DNA from: SZUA-368 sp028533045
GTDB lineage: Bacteria; Spirochaetota; Spirochaetia; DSM-2461
Reading direction: 5' to 3'
Assembly (NCBI GenBank): GCA_050031985.1
Contig: JBNAIG010000018.1
Coordinates: 48,113 to 112,112, forward strand
DNA: 64,000 nt
Part shown: positions 8,190 to 16,073 of the stretch, piece by piece
Layout: every line of letters starts with the position of its first letter
Numbering within the stretch: the stretch's first letter is position 1
The notes under the pieces: generated by a model
Database searches by the model: none
What the model saw: the letters and a program-made list of their open reading frames with translations, nothing else
Told to the model about the DNA's origin: nothing
Position numbers and translations under genes: made by a program

Positions 8190-8920
8190 TAGAACAACGC
8201 CTCCTCCGTAAAGAGCCGATCCTCCAGTTCTATGTCTATTTTAATGTCATGGAGTTTCAGTTCCGTGTGGGAATCCCCCTTAATCACATCCCGGAGAATC
8301 ATGTGGGAAATAACGAACTTGTCATCTACTTCCAGGTAGTCGAGCACCTCTATCGTTTTGAGGTGGACATCCCGTTTGGAGTAGTATTCTCCGTAGACCA
8401 GAACGTAGGACTCCTTGTTAATCCAGAGAATCTGCTTGTAGTAGGGGGCTGTCCTCTGCTTGGCGCTCAATTCCACCACATAGCACTCCTGGCCCTTTTT
8501 AAGTTCCGTCCCTTCCAGGGAGGTATAATATTTATCCAGAGTGTCATTCCCTTCGCTCACATCCTCGTAGGACACGTCGCCAAAAAGGGAATCTTTTAGG
8601 GCCGAACCGCTTAGACGAATGGTCTCTTCCGCATCCGGGTCGTAAAGGTACATGGTATCGTCCACGCGGAGCACCTTTTGGCCCGCTTCTTCCACGTTTG
8701 TGAATTCCAGAAGGAATTCCTTATCCCCCCGGCTCCAACTGTCGAAGGTGCTGGTAATATCACCAAAGCGGTCGTGGGAGATCATGGTTCCCGATGACGT
8801 TTGGGTGTCGAAGGACTGGAGGTCGTCGGCCTTTTCGATGATCTCGTCCCCTGTTATGGCGTAGAGGGAATTCAGGCTGAGGCATAAGGCGATTAAGGCT
8901 GACTTGGCTAGAAATTTCAT
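8189..8920 (-). CDS. LolA-like periplasmic lipoprotein/lipid carrier (outer-membrane lipoprotein-sorting type)
   Basis: 243 residues with a clean signal peptide (MKFLAKSALIALCLSLNSLYA) and a half-barrel-type domain. The DTQTSSGTMISHDRFGDITS front and the QKVLRVDDTMYLYDPDAEET block are typical of the outer-membrane lipoprotein-sorting family (COG2834), which resembles LolA. It would carry a lipidic cargo across the periplasm. Its place between two permease genes supports cargo transfer from the ABC complex to the barrel protein. There is no lipobox Cys, so it is soluble. Confidence 0.82.
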   Translation of the reverse strand: MKFLAKSALIALCLSLNSLYAITGDEIIEKADDLQSFDTQTSSGTMISHDRFGDITSTFDSWSRGDKEFLLEFTNVEEAGQKVLRVDDTMYLYDPDAEETIRLSGSALKDSLFGDVSYEDVSEGNDTLDKYYTSLEGTELKKGQECYVVELSAKQRTAPYYKQILWINKESYVLVYGEYYSKRDVHLKTIEVLDYLEVDDKFVISHMILRDVIKGDSHTELKLHDIKIDIELEDRLFTEEALF

Positions 8921-8936
8921 GGTTGACTCCTTTTGT

Positions 8937-10184
8937 TTATATAGCCCTGAGGGCGTCCACCGGCTCGATTTTCGCCGCCCGGCGGGAAGGGATGAAGGTT
9001 GAGAGGGAGGCTACGGCCACGGAGTAGACGAATACCAGGGCCGTGTTGCGCAGACTCAATCCCAAATAGAGATAGTTGGACATGCTGAATCCTTCTATGC
9101 CGTCCATCATATCTCCCATGGGGATGCCCGAAGTGCCTATTGAGAGAATAATCACTATCCCGATGACCATACCGATCAGAGCCCCCAGGGCGCTGATGAA
9201 AAAGGCCTCCAGGAAGAAGAGCCGGGTTAGCTCTTTGCCCCGCATACCCATGGCTCCCATGGTACCGATTTCCCCCATCCGCTCATAGATGACCATAATC
9301 GTCGTATTGATAATGACCGAACTTCCCAGGACAAAGAAGAACAGGGCGAACACGTTGTACACGTTCTTCCCCAGGTTCATCATACCCCAGATCAGGTTGG
9401 TTTCCAGCCAGGACTGAATAATTAGTTCCGGGAAGGCCGGTCCCTGTTCGCTGCGGAGAAGGGCGGCGGCCTCATCGGCGGTCATCACATCCTCATCTAC
9501 CATAAGGAGAATTTCCGAAAGGGCGTCGTTCATAAGGAGCAGTCGCTGGGCCGTGTCCAGGGGAATAAGCACATGGGTGCCGTTGAGAGCTCCCACCGGG
9601 TAGGCCAGGAGTCCCACCACTTCCACGGTAAAATGTTTTTGCTGCCGGTTAGCCTTCATGGTAAGAATGGTGATTTTGTCCGGTGTTGAATCGGTCAGGT
9701 CCAGCCCCATTCGCTCGGCCAGCTTAACCCCAATGACAGCTTCCCGCGATCCGGGGGTGGGGAATCGGCCCTGAATCAGGCTGTCCTCCAGCTCTTGGAA
9801 CTCCTTCTCCTGTTCAAAGTCGACTCCCTTGCCCAGAACATTGTACTCCCGGTCTTCCCGGTAGATGCGTCCGGGGAAATTGATTCGTTCGGAGATTTTC
9901 GTTACCCAGGGATAGGAGGCGAAGGTTTCCGCCGTGGCGGTGGCGTTTTGTACCACCAAGTGGGAGGGGTTGAGCCGTTCGTATTTGTCAAACTCGGCGT
10001 TGCGAATACGAATCATTCCCGTATTGTAGCGCTGCTCGTTTCGGGCCATATCGTCGAGCATTCCGTCCATCATACCGAACAGGAGGACAATGCTCATGGT
10101 GGCCACGGCGATGGCCGAGCCGGAAAGAATGCTTCTCCGCCGGTTTCGCAAAATGTTTCTGTAAGCTATTTTCGCTAGTTTCAT
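8937..10184 (-). CDS. FtsX/MacB-type ABC transporter permease (copy B, divergent)
   Basis: 415 residues: N-terminal helix (IAYRNILRNRRRSILSGSAI onward), a periplasmic domain and three C-terminal helices with a YERMGEIGTMGAMGMRG motif that is typical of the LolC/LolE/MacB permease family. Its periplasmic domain differs from those of the two flanking permeases, so it may form the second half of a heterodimer with either. The frame is open 45 codons further upstream, but AAGGAG eight bases before the ATG at 10184 fixes the start. It follows the upstream permease stop after 11 nt. Confidence 0.87.
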   Translation of the reverse strand: MKLAKIAYRNILRNRRRSILSGSAIAVATMSIVLLFGMMDGMLDDMARNEQRYNTGMIRIRNAEFDKYERLNPSHLVVQNATATAETFASYPWVTKISERINFPGRIYREDREYNVLGKGVDFEQEKEFQELEDSLIQGRFPTPGSREAVIGVKLAERMGLDLTDSTPDKITILTMKANRQQKHFTVEVVGLLAYPVGALNGTHVLIPLDTAQRLLLMNDALSEILLMVDEDVMTADEAAALLRSEQGPAFPELIIQSWLETNLIWGMMNLGKNVYNVFALFFFVLGSSVIINTTIMVIYERMGEIGTMGAMGMRGKELTRLFFLEAFFISALGALIGMVIGIVIILSIGTSGIPMGDMMDGIEGFSMSNYLYLGLSLRNTALVFVYSVAVASLSTFIPSRRAAKIEPVDALRAI

Positions 10185-10195
10185 AGCCTCGCTCC

Positions 10196-11437
10196 TTATG
10201 TGTACCTTAAACAATCGGTGATTTTCATACCTGTTAACTTCCGGGTAACCAAAAGGGAAATCGTTCCGCAAATCGCTACGCCGGCTACCAGGGAGATCAG
10301 GTAATCTCGGAGTATCCATACTCCGTACATCATCCCCGAAACGCGGTAACCAATTTTCATATCCTTAAGCAGGTTGCCGTAGTTTATCCCGATTTTTACC
10401 AGGATAAGATTGGCCCCGGCTCCCCAAATAATCCCTACGATTCCCCCTAGCAGGCCGATTCCCACCGCCTCAATCAGGAAGGTTTTGCGCAAATCCCCGT
10501 CGGTCATTCCCAGGGCCCGGAGCATACCCAGTTCCCGGGTTCGTTCGAACAAACTCATCAGCACCGTGTTGGAGATGCCGATGGCGGCGATGAGCACCAC
10601 CAGGGAGAGAATGGCGTAGGCCGAGTTTTGCTTCCCCGCGGCGATGGCCATAAAGTCGGCGGCCCACTCTTCCCAGGAGTGAAATTCCGCCCCCGTGCCG
10701 GCGAGCAGATGGTGCAGTTTTTCTACCGATCCCCGGGGCGGTTGGGGGTTGGGGCCAAGGCTGACTACGGCCTGGGTGTAGAGCCCGTCCATTTCCAGGT
10801 AGTCATCGGCCACGGTCAGGTCTATGAAAACTACACCGGTGTTCACATAGGGGTCGGGGCAGTCCAGAATACCGGCCACTTCCAGTTCCAACAGTTCTTC
10901 GCTGCCGAATCGTGTTTTTACCCGTAAAGAGACAGGATAGCCTACTTGGGCTCCCATATCTTCCGCCAGCCACCGGCCCAGAAGCACCCCCTCTTCGTCG
11001 GGAGTCAGGAAATGCCCTTCCGAAACAACCCGATTCAGGTCGTAAACGTCACCGTCTCTCTCCGGATCGAGGGCCACCACTTCCACCGCCAAGTATCCCG
11101 ACTCTTCCCAGGGCGCCCCCCGGAATATCAGTTCGCCTGTCAGTTCTATACGGGGTGTCCAGCTTACTCCCTCATCGGTCAGTTTTTGGCCCAGTTCGGG
11201 GGGGAGAGTTTCCTTAAGGGGGCGTGACTCCCGGTCTTCCCAGTAGGCCGGTGTTACAATCCGCCCCGAACCGCTTTCATAGCGCATAATATTGATGATG
11301 GAGTCCTCGCTGACCCCCATGAGGAGGGAGTCCATGAGGATGAACATCATAAGTCCCATAGCCACAGCGAAAGCGGTAATTATGGTCCGTCTTTTGTAAC
11401 GGAGAAGGTTTCTGAAACCCAGTTTTACCAGCTTCAT
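10196..11437 (-). CDS. FtsX/MacB-type ABC transporter permease (copy C)
   Basis: 413 residues with the same topology as its two neighbours. The N-terminus (LGFRNLLRYKRRTIITAFAV), the LMDSLLMG loop and the GRIVTPAYWED motif pair it with copy A. The C-terminal part holds the family FERTRELGMLRALGMTDGDL loop that contacts the ATPase. A TTG five codons upstream could also start it, but GGGGAGG lies just before the ATG at 11437. It is separated from the ATPase stop by 23 bp. Confidence 0.87.
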   Translation of the reverse strand: MKLVKLGFRNLLRYKRRTIITAFAVAMGLMMFILMDSLLMGVSEDSIINIMRYESGSGRIVTPAYWEDRESRPLKETLPPELGQKLTDEGVSWTPRIELTGELIFRGAPWEESGYLAVEVVALDPERDGDVYDLNRVVSEGHFLTPDEEGVLLGRWLAEDMGAQVGYPVSLRVKTRFGSEELLELEVAGILDCPDPYVNTGVVFIDLTVADDYLEMDGLYTQAVVSLGPNPQPPRGSVEKLHHLLAGTGAEFHSWEEWAADFMAIAAGKQNSAYAILSLVVLIAAIGISNTVLMSLFERTRELGMLRALGMTDGDLRKTFLIEAVGIGLLGGIVGIIWGAGANLILVKIGINYGNLLKDMKIGYRVSGMMYGVWILRDYLISLVAGVAICGTISLLVTRKLTGMKITDCLRYT

Positions 11438-11460
11438 TTTCGGCCTCCCCAATAGTCCCG

Positions 11461-12138
11461 CTAGCGGGTCTCGTCGCTTTGGATCAGCCCGTCATGAAGG
11501 AGGACAAGCCGTTTGGCATAATCCATCACCATCTTATCGTGGGTCGAGAAGATAAAGGTGGTGCCGTGCTTTTCATTCATCTCCCGCATTAGCTTGAGTA
11601 TGTCTTCACCCGTGTGGGAGTCCAGGTTGGCCGTGGGTTCGTCGGCCAGGATAATCTTGGGGTTCTTGACCAGAGCCCGGGCTATGGCCACTCGCTGCTG
11701 CTGTCCGCCGGAGAGCTTGTTGGGACGGCGGTTTTCCATCCCCTCCAAACCGACTTCCTTGAGGATAGCCATGGTGCGTTCCTTTATCTCTTTGTCATCC
11801 AGATCAAGGAGATTCAGGGCGAAGGCCACATTTTCATAGGCGGTGAGGACCGGAATCAGGTTGTAGCTCTGAAAGATGAATCCCAGAGTTTCCCGGCGGA
11901 AAAGGGCCTTTTCGTCCTTGTTCAGCTCAAAGACCGGCTTCTCATCAATCAGGATTCTTCCGCTGTCCAGGCTGTCAATGCAGCCAATCAGGTTCAGAAG
12001 AGTTGTCTTCCCCGAGCCGGAGGGGCCCGCTATGGAGATAAATTCCCCGTCGGAAATGGTCAGATCCACACCGCGCAGGGCTTCTACTTCCACATCTCCC
12101 GTTACATAGGTTTTTTTCACTTGCTCGATGGTAATCAC
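11461..12138 (-). CDS. ABC transporter ATP-binding protein (MacB/LolD type)
   Basis: 225-residue stand-alone ATPase. Walker A GPSGSGKTT (about 38-46), signature LSGGQQQRVAIARAL, Walker B IILADEPTANLD and the following H-loop (FSTHDK) are all intact. The length and ALRGVDLTISDGEF front fit the LolD/MacB branch that powers FtsX-type permeases by mechanotransmission rather than classical import. It overlaps the SPFH gene by four bases (ATGA). It is the only ATPase for three permeases in this operon. Confidence 0.94.
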   Translation of the reverse strand: MITIEQVKKTYVTGDVEVEALRGVDLTISDGEFISIAGPSGSGKTTLLNLIGCIDSLDSGRILIDEKPVFELNKDEKALFRRETLGFIFQSYNLIPVLTAYENVAFALNLLDLDDKEIKERTMAILKEVGLEGMENRRPNKLSGGQQQRVAIARALVKNPKIILADEPTANLDSHTGEDILKLMREMNEKHGTTFIFSTHDKMVMDYAKRLVLLHDGLIQSDETR

Positions 12139-13202
12139 TGCTTTTTCTCCTTGCTCAAGGCCGCCGCGCCGAGGGGCACGCCCAGGTTCATCTGGTCCAT
12201 GGCGGAGGAGGGCATCATCATAAGGGTGCCTTCCTTGGTTTTTAAGCCTTCATAAACCATGTTCATCGAACGCAGTTTAAGGGCCGTTTCGTTGTTCTTA
12301 TATTTTTCCGAGGCGGCGTCAAAGTTCTCCGCCACGGCGATTTCCGCTTCACTCAAGATAATCCGGGACTGCTTTTCCCGTTCCGCCTGGGCTTTTTTAC
12401 TCATCGCATCTTCCAGGGCTTGGGGGATAATCACATCGGTGAATTCCACAGAGAGAATCGTAATACCCCAGGGGTTGGTTTTATGATCCAGGGCTTGCTG
12501 AATTTCCCGTCCCATCTCTTCTCTTTCGGAAAGGAGAGAGGCCAAGTCGTGCCGTCCTATGGCATCGCGCAGGGCCGTTTGGGCGGAAAGGGCCACCGCT
12601 TCCTCGTAGTTTTCCACTTCCAGAACGGCTTTTTTGGCATCCCATATCATCCAGAAGCAGAGGGCGTCCACATGAACGGGAACCGTGTCCAGGGTCAGGC
12701 TTTTTTCCGCCGTAAAATCGGTGGCCCGGATGCGGGTGTCCACATGGGCGGTCACTTTCTCCGCCAGGGGAATGATGAAGAAGAGGCCCGGTCCTTTGAT
12801 TCTATGGAAACGGCCGAAGCGGAGTATAACTACCTTGTCCCAGTGATAAACCAGCTGGGTGGCGCAGGAGACATAGAGGCCGATTCCTCCAAAGCTGAGA
12901 AGGGTAATATAGTCCAGGCCGAATTCCTTGATTCCCAAGAGACCGGCAAAAAGGAATTCCATAAGAATCGTCACACCCCAAAAGGAGAACACTGTCATTA
13001 TTGCTCCGGCAATAAAGAAGTAGATAGACAGTTCCATCACCCGCTCAATATCTACGGGGAAGAAAATCAGCTGGACCAGGGCACCTATTCCCACAAACAG
13101 TCCCAAAACGAGCCAGGAAAAGGCGTTAAAGCTGTAATCGGGTCGGGGAAGCTTTAATTTGCTGTTCTTAATCCTTTCGCTTTTTTGTTTTAAGAGGTTC
13201 AT
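12135..13202 (-). CDS. SPFH/band-7 (stomatin-like) membrane protein
   Basis: 355 residues. Three hydrophobic stretches (about 26-50, 57-80 and 90-115) precede a band-7 domain that begins WDKVVILRFGRFHRIKGPG, followed by the VTAHVDTRIRATDF and WGITILSVEFTDVIIP blocks and a helical tail (SKKAQAEREKQSRIIL). Band-7 proteins assemble large membrane rings or scaffolds. The extra N-terminal helices are unusual for a simple slipin. Start at 13202 has AGGAG ten bases upstream and overlaps the repressor gene by 35 bp, so the two are co-transcribed. Confidence 0.85.
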   Translation of the reverse strand: MNLLKQKSERIKNSKLKLPRPDYSFNAFSWLVLGLFVGIGALVQLIFFPVDIERVMELSIYFFIAGAIMTVFSFWGVTILMEFLFAGLLGIKEFGLDYITLLSFGGIGLYVSCATQLVYHWDKVVILRFGRFHRIKGPGLFFIIPLAEKVTAHVDTRIRATDFTAEKSLTLDTVPVHVDALCFWMIWDAKKAVLEVENYEEAVALSAQTALRDAIGRHDLASLLSEREEMGREIQQALDHKTNPWGITILSVEFTDVIIPQALEDAMSKKAQAEREKQSRIILSEAEIAVAENFDAASEKYKNNETALKLRSMNMVYEGLKTKEGTLMMMPSSAMDQMNLGVPLGAAALSKEKKQ

Positions 13203-13593
13203 TTTCTCTCATCTCCTGTAGATAGTTTATGACTTGATCCATATCAATGCCATAGGAATTCGCTTTTACTATAAAATCCCGTGTCAGGGAGGCCAGGATC
13301 CTTTCTCGTTCCACGGCAGACAGTTCTATTTCCTTCTCTGAAATAAAGGTTCCCGTTCCCTGTTGGGTGTTTACCACTCCGCGGATTTCCAGTTCCCGAT
13401 AGGCCCGTGAGATGGTATTCGGATTGATTTTAAGGTCCACCGCCAGACTGCGGACGGTGGGAAGCTGTTCTCCCGTAACCAGGCGCCCGTCGGCAATAGC
13501 CATTTCTACCTGAAGAATTACTTGCTTGTAGTAGGGAACACCGCTTTTGGGGTCGAGAGAGAAGGATAGGCTTTCAATTTCCTTTGCCGCCAT
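13168..13593 (-). CDS. GntR-family transcriptional regulator, YtrA type
   Basis: 141 residues: a winged helix at about 18-88 (VPYYKQVILQVEMAIADGRL, GEQLPTVRSLAVDLKINPNT, GVVNTQQGTGTF) and only about 50 residues of helical C-terminus. This short form is the YtrA subgroup, which usually represses an adjacent ABC transporter operon in response to envelope stress or antibiotics. It leads the operon and an excellent palindrome lies over its promoter, so autoregulation is expected. Confidence 0.9.
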   Translation of the reverse strand: MAAKEIESLSFSLDPKSGVPYYKQVILQVEMAIADGRLVTGEQLPTVRSLAVDLKINPNTISRAYRELEIRGVVNTQQGTGTFISEKEIELSAVERERILASLTRDFIVKANSYGIDMDQVINYLQEMRENEPLKTKKRKD

Positions 13594-13612
13594 CGTTTTA
13601 ATTTCCTATTTA

Positions 13613-13642
13613 TATATTGTACTAATATTATAGTACAATATA
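13613..13642. promoter_or_regulatory. YtrA/GntR-type operator: perfect 12+12 bp inverted repeat
   Basis: TATATTGTACTA and TAGTACAATATA are exact reverse complements around a 6 bp spacer. The repeat lies 20-49 bp upstream of the regulator ATG and abuts or overlaps the promoter -10 (13643-13648). The TGTACTA core is typical of GntR-family half-sites. Confidence 0.8.
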
Positions 13643-13671
13643 AGTCTAGTCCGACTTTAGGGAATTGTCAA
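13643..13671 (-). promoter_or_regulatory. Promoter of the YtrA/SPFH/ABC operon
   Basis: On the minus strand, TTGACA (13671-13666) is a consensus -35, followed by a 17 bp spacer and TAGACT (13648-13643) as -10. A second TATAAT lies inside the operator, 33 bp from the same -35, so it would need its own weak -35. Repressor bound at 13613-13642 would block either. Confidence 0.65.
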
Positions 13672-13686
13672 GGGAATGTTGCGGTA

Positions 13687-14340
13687 TTACTCGGACTTTT
13701 GGTGAATCAAATCCTGTACGCCAAAAGAAGAGACAGGAACTGTTTTTACCGAAGGAAAATCGTTCCGGCAGCTAAAAAGAAGATGGAGGCATTCATTAAC
13801 AAGATTTTCGCCGCAATGATCCCTTTGGAAAATTATACTGGGATTGGTACAATTCATATGCCCCTCTGTTACGGTGGAGAGTGTGTCGGTAAAGCTCATA
13901 TAGGACTTTTCCGCTTCCCGAATACTAAGACACTGCATAAGCATATAGGTTCTTTTGTTGCTCTGGATTTGCGGGTAGTTGCGATTCAGTTTGTCTATGT
14001 CAAAGGGGATTCTCTTTGTGCTTTCGGACATGACCTGTTCTATCCACCAACTGAGCTCATCCAGATAGGGGGAATCCCTTCTATGGTGCAAATATTTTAC
14101 GGCAAAAAGATTAGCCATGTGGTCTTCATAAGCTCCTCCCGGAGCGGTGTCATTGAGATTGAAATAGTCTCTCAATAGTTGACCGAAGGCATGAGCCACA
14201 CCGAACTTAGGAAAATAAAAACGAGAGAACGCTCCGGCACAGGATTCGGACATTTTCATTCCTCGGGCGAATTTCTTTTTGTCCGTGGGAGAAATGTGAT
14301 TCCAGGCACTGTATTCTATTGTGTATTGATTCATTGTCAT
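13687..14340 (-). CDS. Uncharacterised cytoplasmic protein (217 aa)
   Basis: I do not recognise this protein. It has no signal peptide or membrane helix and is rich in aromatic, His and Cys residues, with a C-terminal half containing four Cys. The start could be 14340 or 14334 (MNQY). It begins 21 bp after the stop of the chemoreceptor gene, on the same strand, and may be co-transcribed with it. It ends just before the YtrA operon promoter. A signalling partner of the chemoreceptor is possible but nothing in the sequence shows it. Confidence 0.6.
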   Translation of the reverse strand: MTMNQYTIEYSAWNHISPTDKKKFARGMKMSESCAGAFSRFYFPKFGVAHAFGQLLRDYFNLNDTAPGGAYEDHMANLFAVKYLHHRRDSPYLDELSWWIEQVMSESTKRIPFDIDKLNRNYPQIQSNKRTYMLMQCLSIREAEKSYMSFTDTLSTVTEGHMNCTNPSIIFQRDHCGENLVNECLHLLFSCRNDFPSVKTVPVSSFGVQDLIHQKSE

Positions 14341-14361
14341 TTTTTTAAATTTTCACTCCAA

Positions 14362-15963
14362 TTATTTTAACTTCTCCCCGAATACCTTTACGAATTCATT
14401 CAGTGCGTTGGATTTTTCCTGCAGTTCCAGGGAGGATTCGCGAATCAATTTTGTTCCCTGTCGGATCTCACCCATGCTGGAGCCCAGATTCTGGACGAAA
14501 TTTCCCAATTTATCGATATTTTCTCGGGTTCCCGTTTCCTGCTGACGCACGGAATCCACGCTTTCGCTTACCCGGGAGGTAAGGGAGTTCATCGCTGTGG
14601 TGGCTCTGAGTATCTCGTCATTCCCGGCGGCCAGTTCCTTGACGCTGTTGCTAATTTCTTCCATGGCATCTCCCACCTGGCGCACTTCCGTACTGATGCC
14701 GGAAAAGGTAGTTCCCGAGTTTTCCACATTGTTTCCGGCCGCCTCTATGGAGCTGACCAGCTGGGCTATCGTTTCGCTTACCTGTTTCGCATTGACCGCG
14801 CTTGATTCGGCCAGCTTGCGTACTTCATCGGCCACGACCGCGAACCCCCGGCCCGCTTCCCCCGCATGGGCTGCCTCGATGGCGGCGTTCATGGCCAGGA
14901 GATTGGTCTGGCTTGCCACGGCGGAAATGATGGTGATCATCTGTTTGACGCTATCCAGATGGTCCAGAACCTCTTTGAAGGAAAGGGTAGTCCGATTAAT
15001 CACTCCCGCTCCTTCTTCGGCGCTTTGCACCAGTTGTTTGACAGAGGTCATTTTATTGTCTATGACCTGAGAGACATTGGCTATGGACGCAACCATTTCC
15101 TCCAGGGCGGCACTGGTCTGGGTTATATTGTTTGACTGATCCACAGCAACATTCTCCAATGTGTCCATGTGGTGGGAAATCTGATTTAGCGAGTTCCGGG
15201 AGGATTCATACTGTCCCTCCAGATGGCTCACCTTGTCCACTATTCCCTTGATGTTTTCTTCGATTTCCACAATGGCCGAGGCGGATTCTACGGCCTGGTC
15301 TTCCATCCCTTGTGCTTCCATGAGGCCCGATTGGGCTTCCAGAGCCAGAGTACGCATCCGTTTGCCGTTTATTACCGACTCTTCCAGCTTACTCATGGCG
15401 TCGGCAATCAGTTTGTCTATGGTTCTTCTAAGGAGGAGGGAGAACAGGATAAGGAGGACATACATTATAAGGGGCGTTACCAGCTGATCCGCCAGAGTTC
15501 CGGTTAATTCGGTGAATTGTCCCGTGAGGGAAATGATGAGGATGTTGGCAAATGAGAGAGTTACCGTTATGGAAAGAGCATAGGTGAGCCGCCGAAACTG
15601 ATTCAGGAAGAAGAGGGCGGAGAGGATAATCAGGGTTGAAACAAGAAGATTCTGTCCCAGGACATACTCCCCGGAATATCCGTCGATAATATCGGAGACT
15701 CCTACGAGAAGGGCCAGGGTAAAAACAAAGAGGGTGGAGGATAATTCGTAATTCCCTTTGCGCAGAATGATGAGGCTTACAAGGATAAGGCCCAAAATCA
15801 AGGTATTGGTAAAGAAATCCACCCAAGTGAATCCTCCCGCATACTGGAGGACAGAAAGAATCAGCATGAGCCCCACTCCGGCAAGGAGGAAGGCTTGAAG
15901 CACCGGGGCTTTAAGTTGTGTTTCATAGTTACTTTTGGCAAACGATTTTTTGATAAGGTTCAT
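14362..15963 (-). CDS. Methyl-accepting chemotaxis protein with a multi-helix membrane sensor
   Basis: 533 residues. The first 190 residues hold about six membrane helices with little periplasmic loop, so it probably senses membrane or cytoplasmic cues rather than a periplasmic ligand. The cytoplasmic signalling hairpin carries the highly conserved tip MNAAIEAAHAGEAGRGFAVV followed by ADEVRKLAESSA. No HAMP domain is obvious. It should couple to CheW/CheA at polar arrays. The gene starts next to a strong terminator that isolates it from the upstream gene. Confidence 0.92.
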   Translation of the reverse strand: MNLIKKSFAKSNYETQLKAPVLQAFLLAGVGLMLILSVLQYAGGFTWVDFFTNTLILGLILVSLIILRKGNYELSSTLFVFTLALLVGVSDIIDGYSGEYVLGQNLLVSTLIILSALFFLNQFRRLTYALSITVTLSFANILIISLTGQFTELTGTLADQLVTPLIMYVLLILFSLLLRRTIDKLIADAMSKLEESVINGKRMRTLALEAQSGLMEAQGMEDQAVESASAIVEIEENIKGIVDKVSHLEGQYESSRNSLNQISHHMDTLENVAVDQSNNITQTSAALEEMVASIANVSQVIDNKMTSVKQLVQSAEEGAGVINRTTLSFKEVLDHLDSVKQMITIISAVASQTNLLAMNAAIEAAHAGEAGRGFAVVADEVRKLAESSAVNAKQVSETIAQLVSSIEAAGNNVENSGTTFSGISTEVRQVGDAMEEISNSVKELAAGNDEILRATTAMNSLTSRVSESVDSVRQQETGTRENIDKLGNFVQNLGSSMGEIRQGTKLIRESSLELQEKSNALNEFVKVFGEKLK

Positions 15964-16016
15964 ATTAGCTCCTGAGAATAATTTTAAGTCTTACCCCGGG
16001 TAAAAGCAAATAAAAA

Positions 16017-16044
16017 GCCCCGGCCGTTGGAGGACGGCCGGGGC
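16017..16044 (-). terminator. Terminator of the C-type-lectin-fold gene
   Basis: GCCCCGGCCGT (16017-16027) and ACGGCCGGGGC (16034-16044) form an 11 bp GC-rich stem. On the minus strand it is followed by TTTTTA, so it ends transcription of the gene at 16074-17018 before the chemoreceptor gene. Confidence 0.9.
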
Positions 16045-16073
16045 AGGTTTGGGGAAGTGAAAAAATCTATTGT

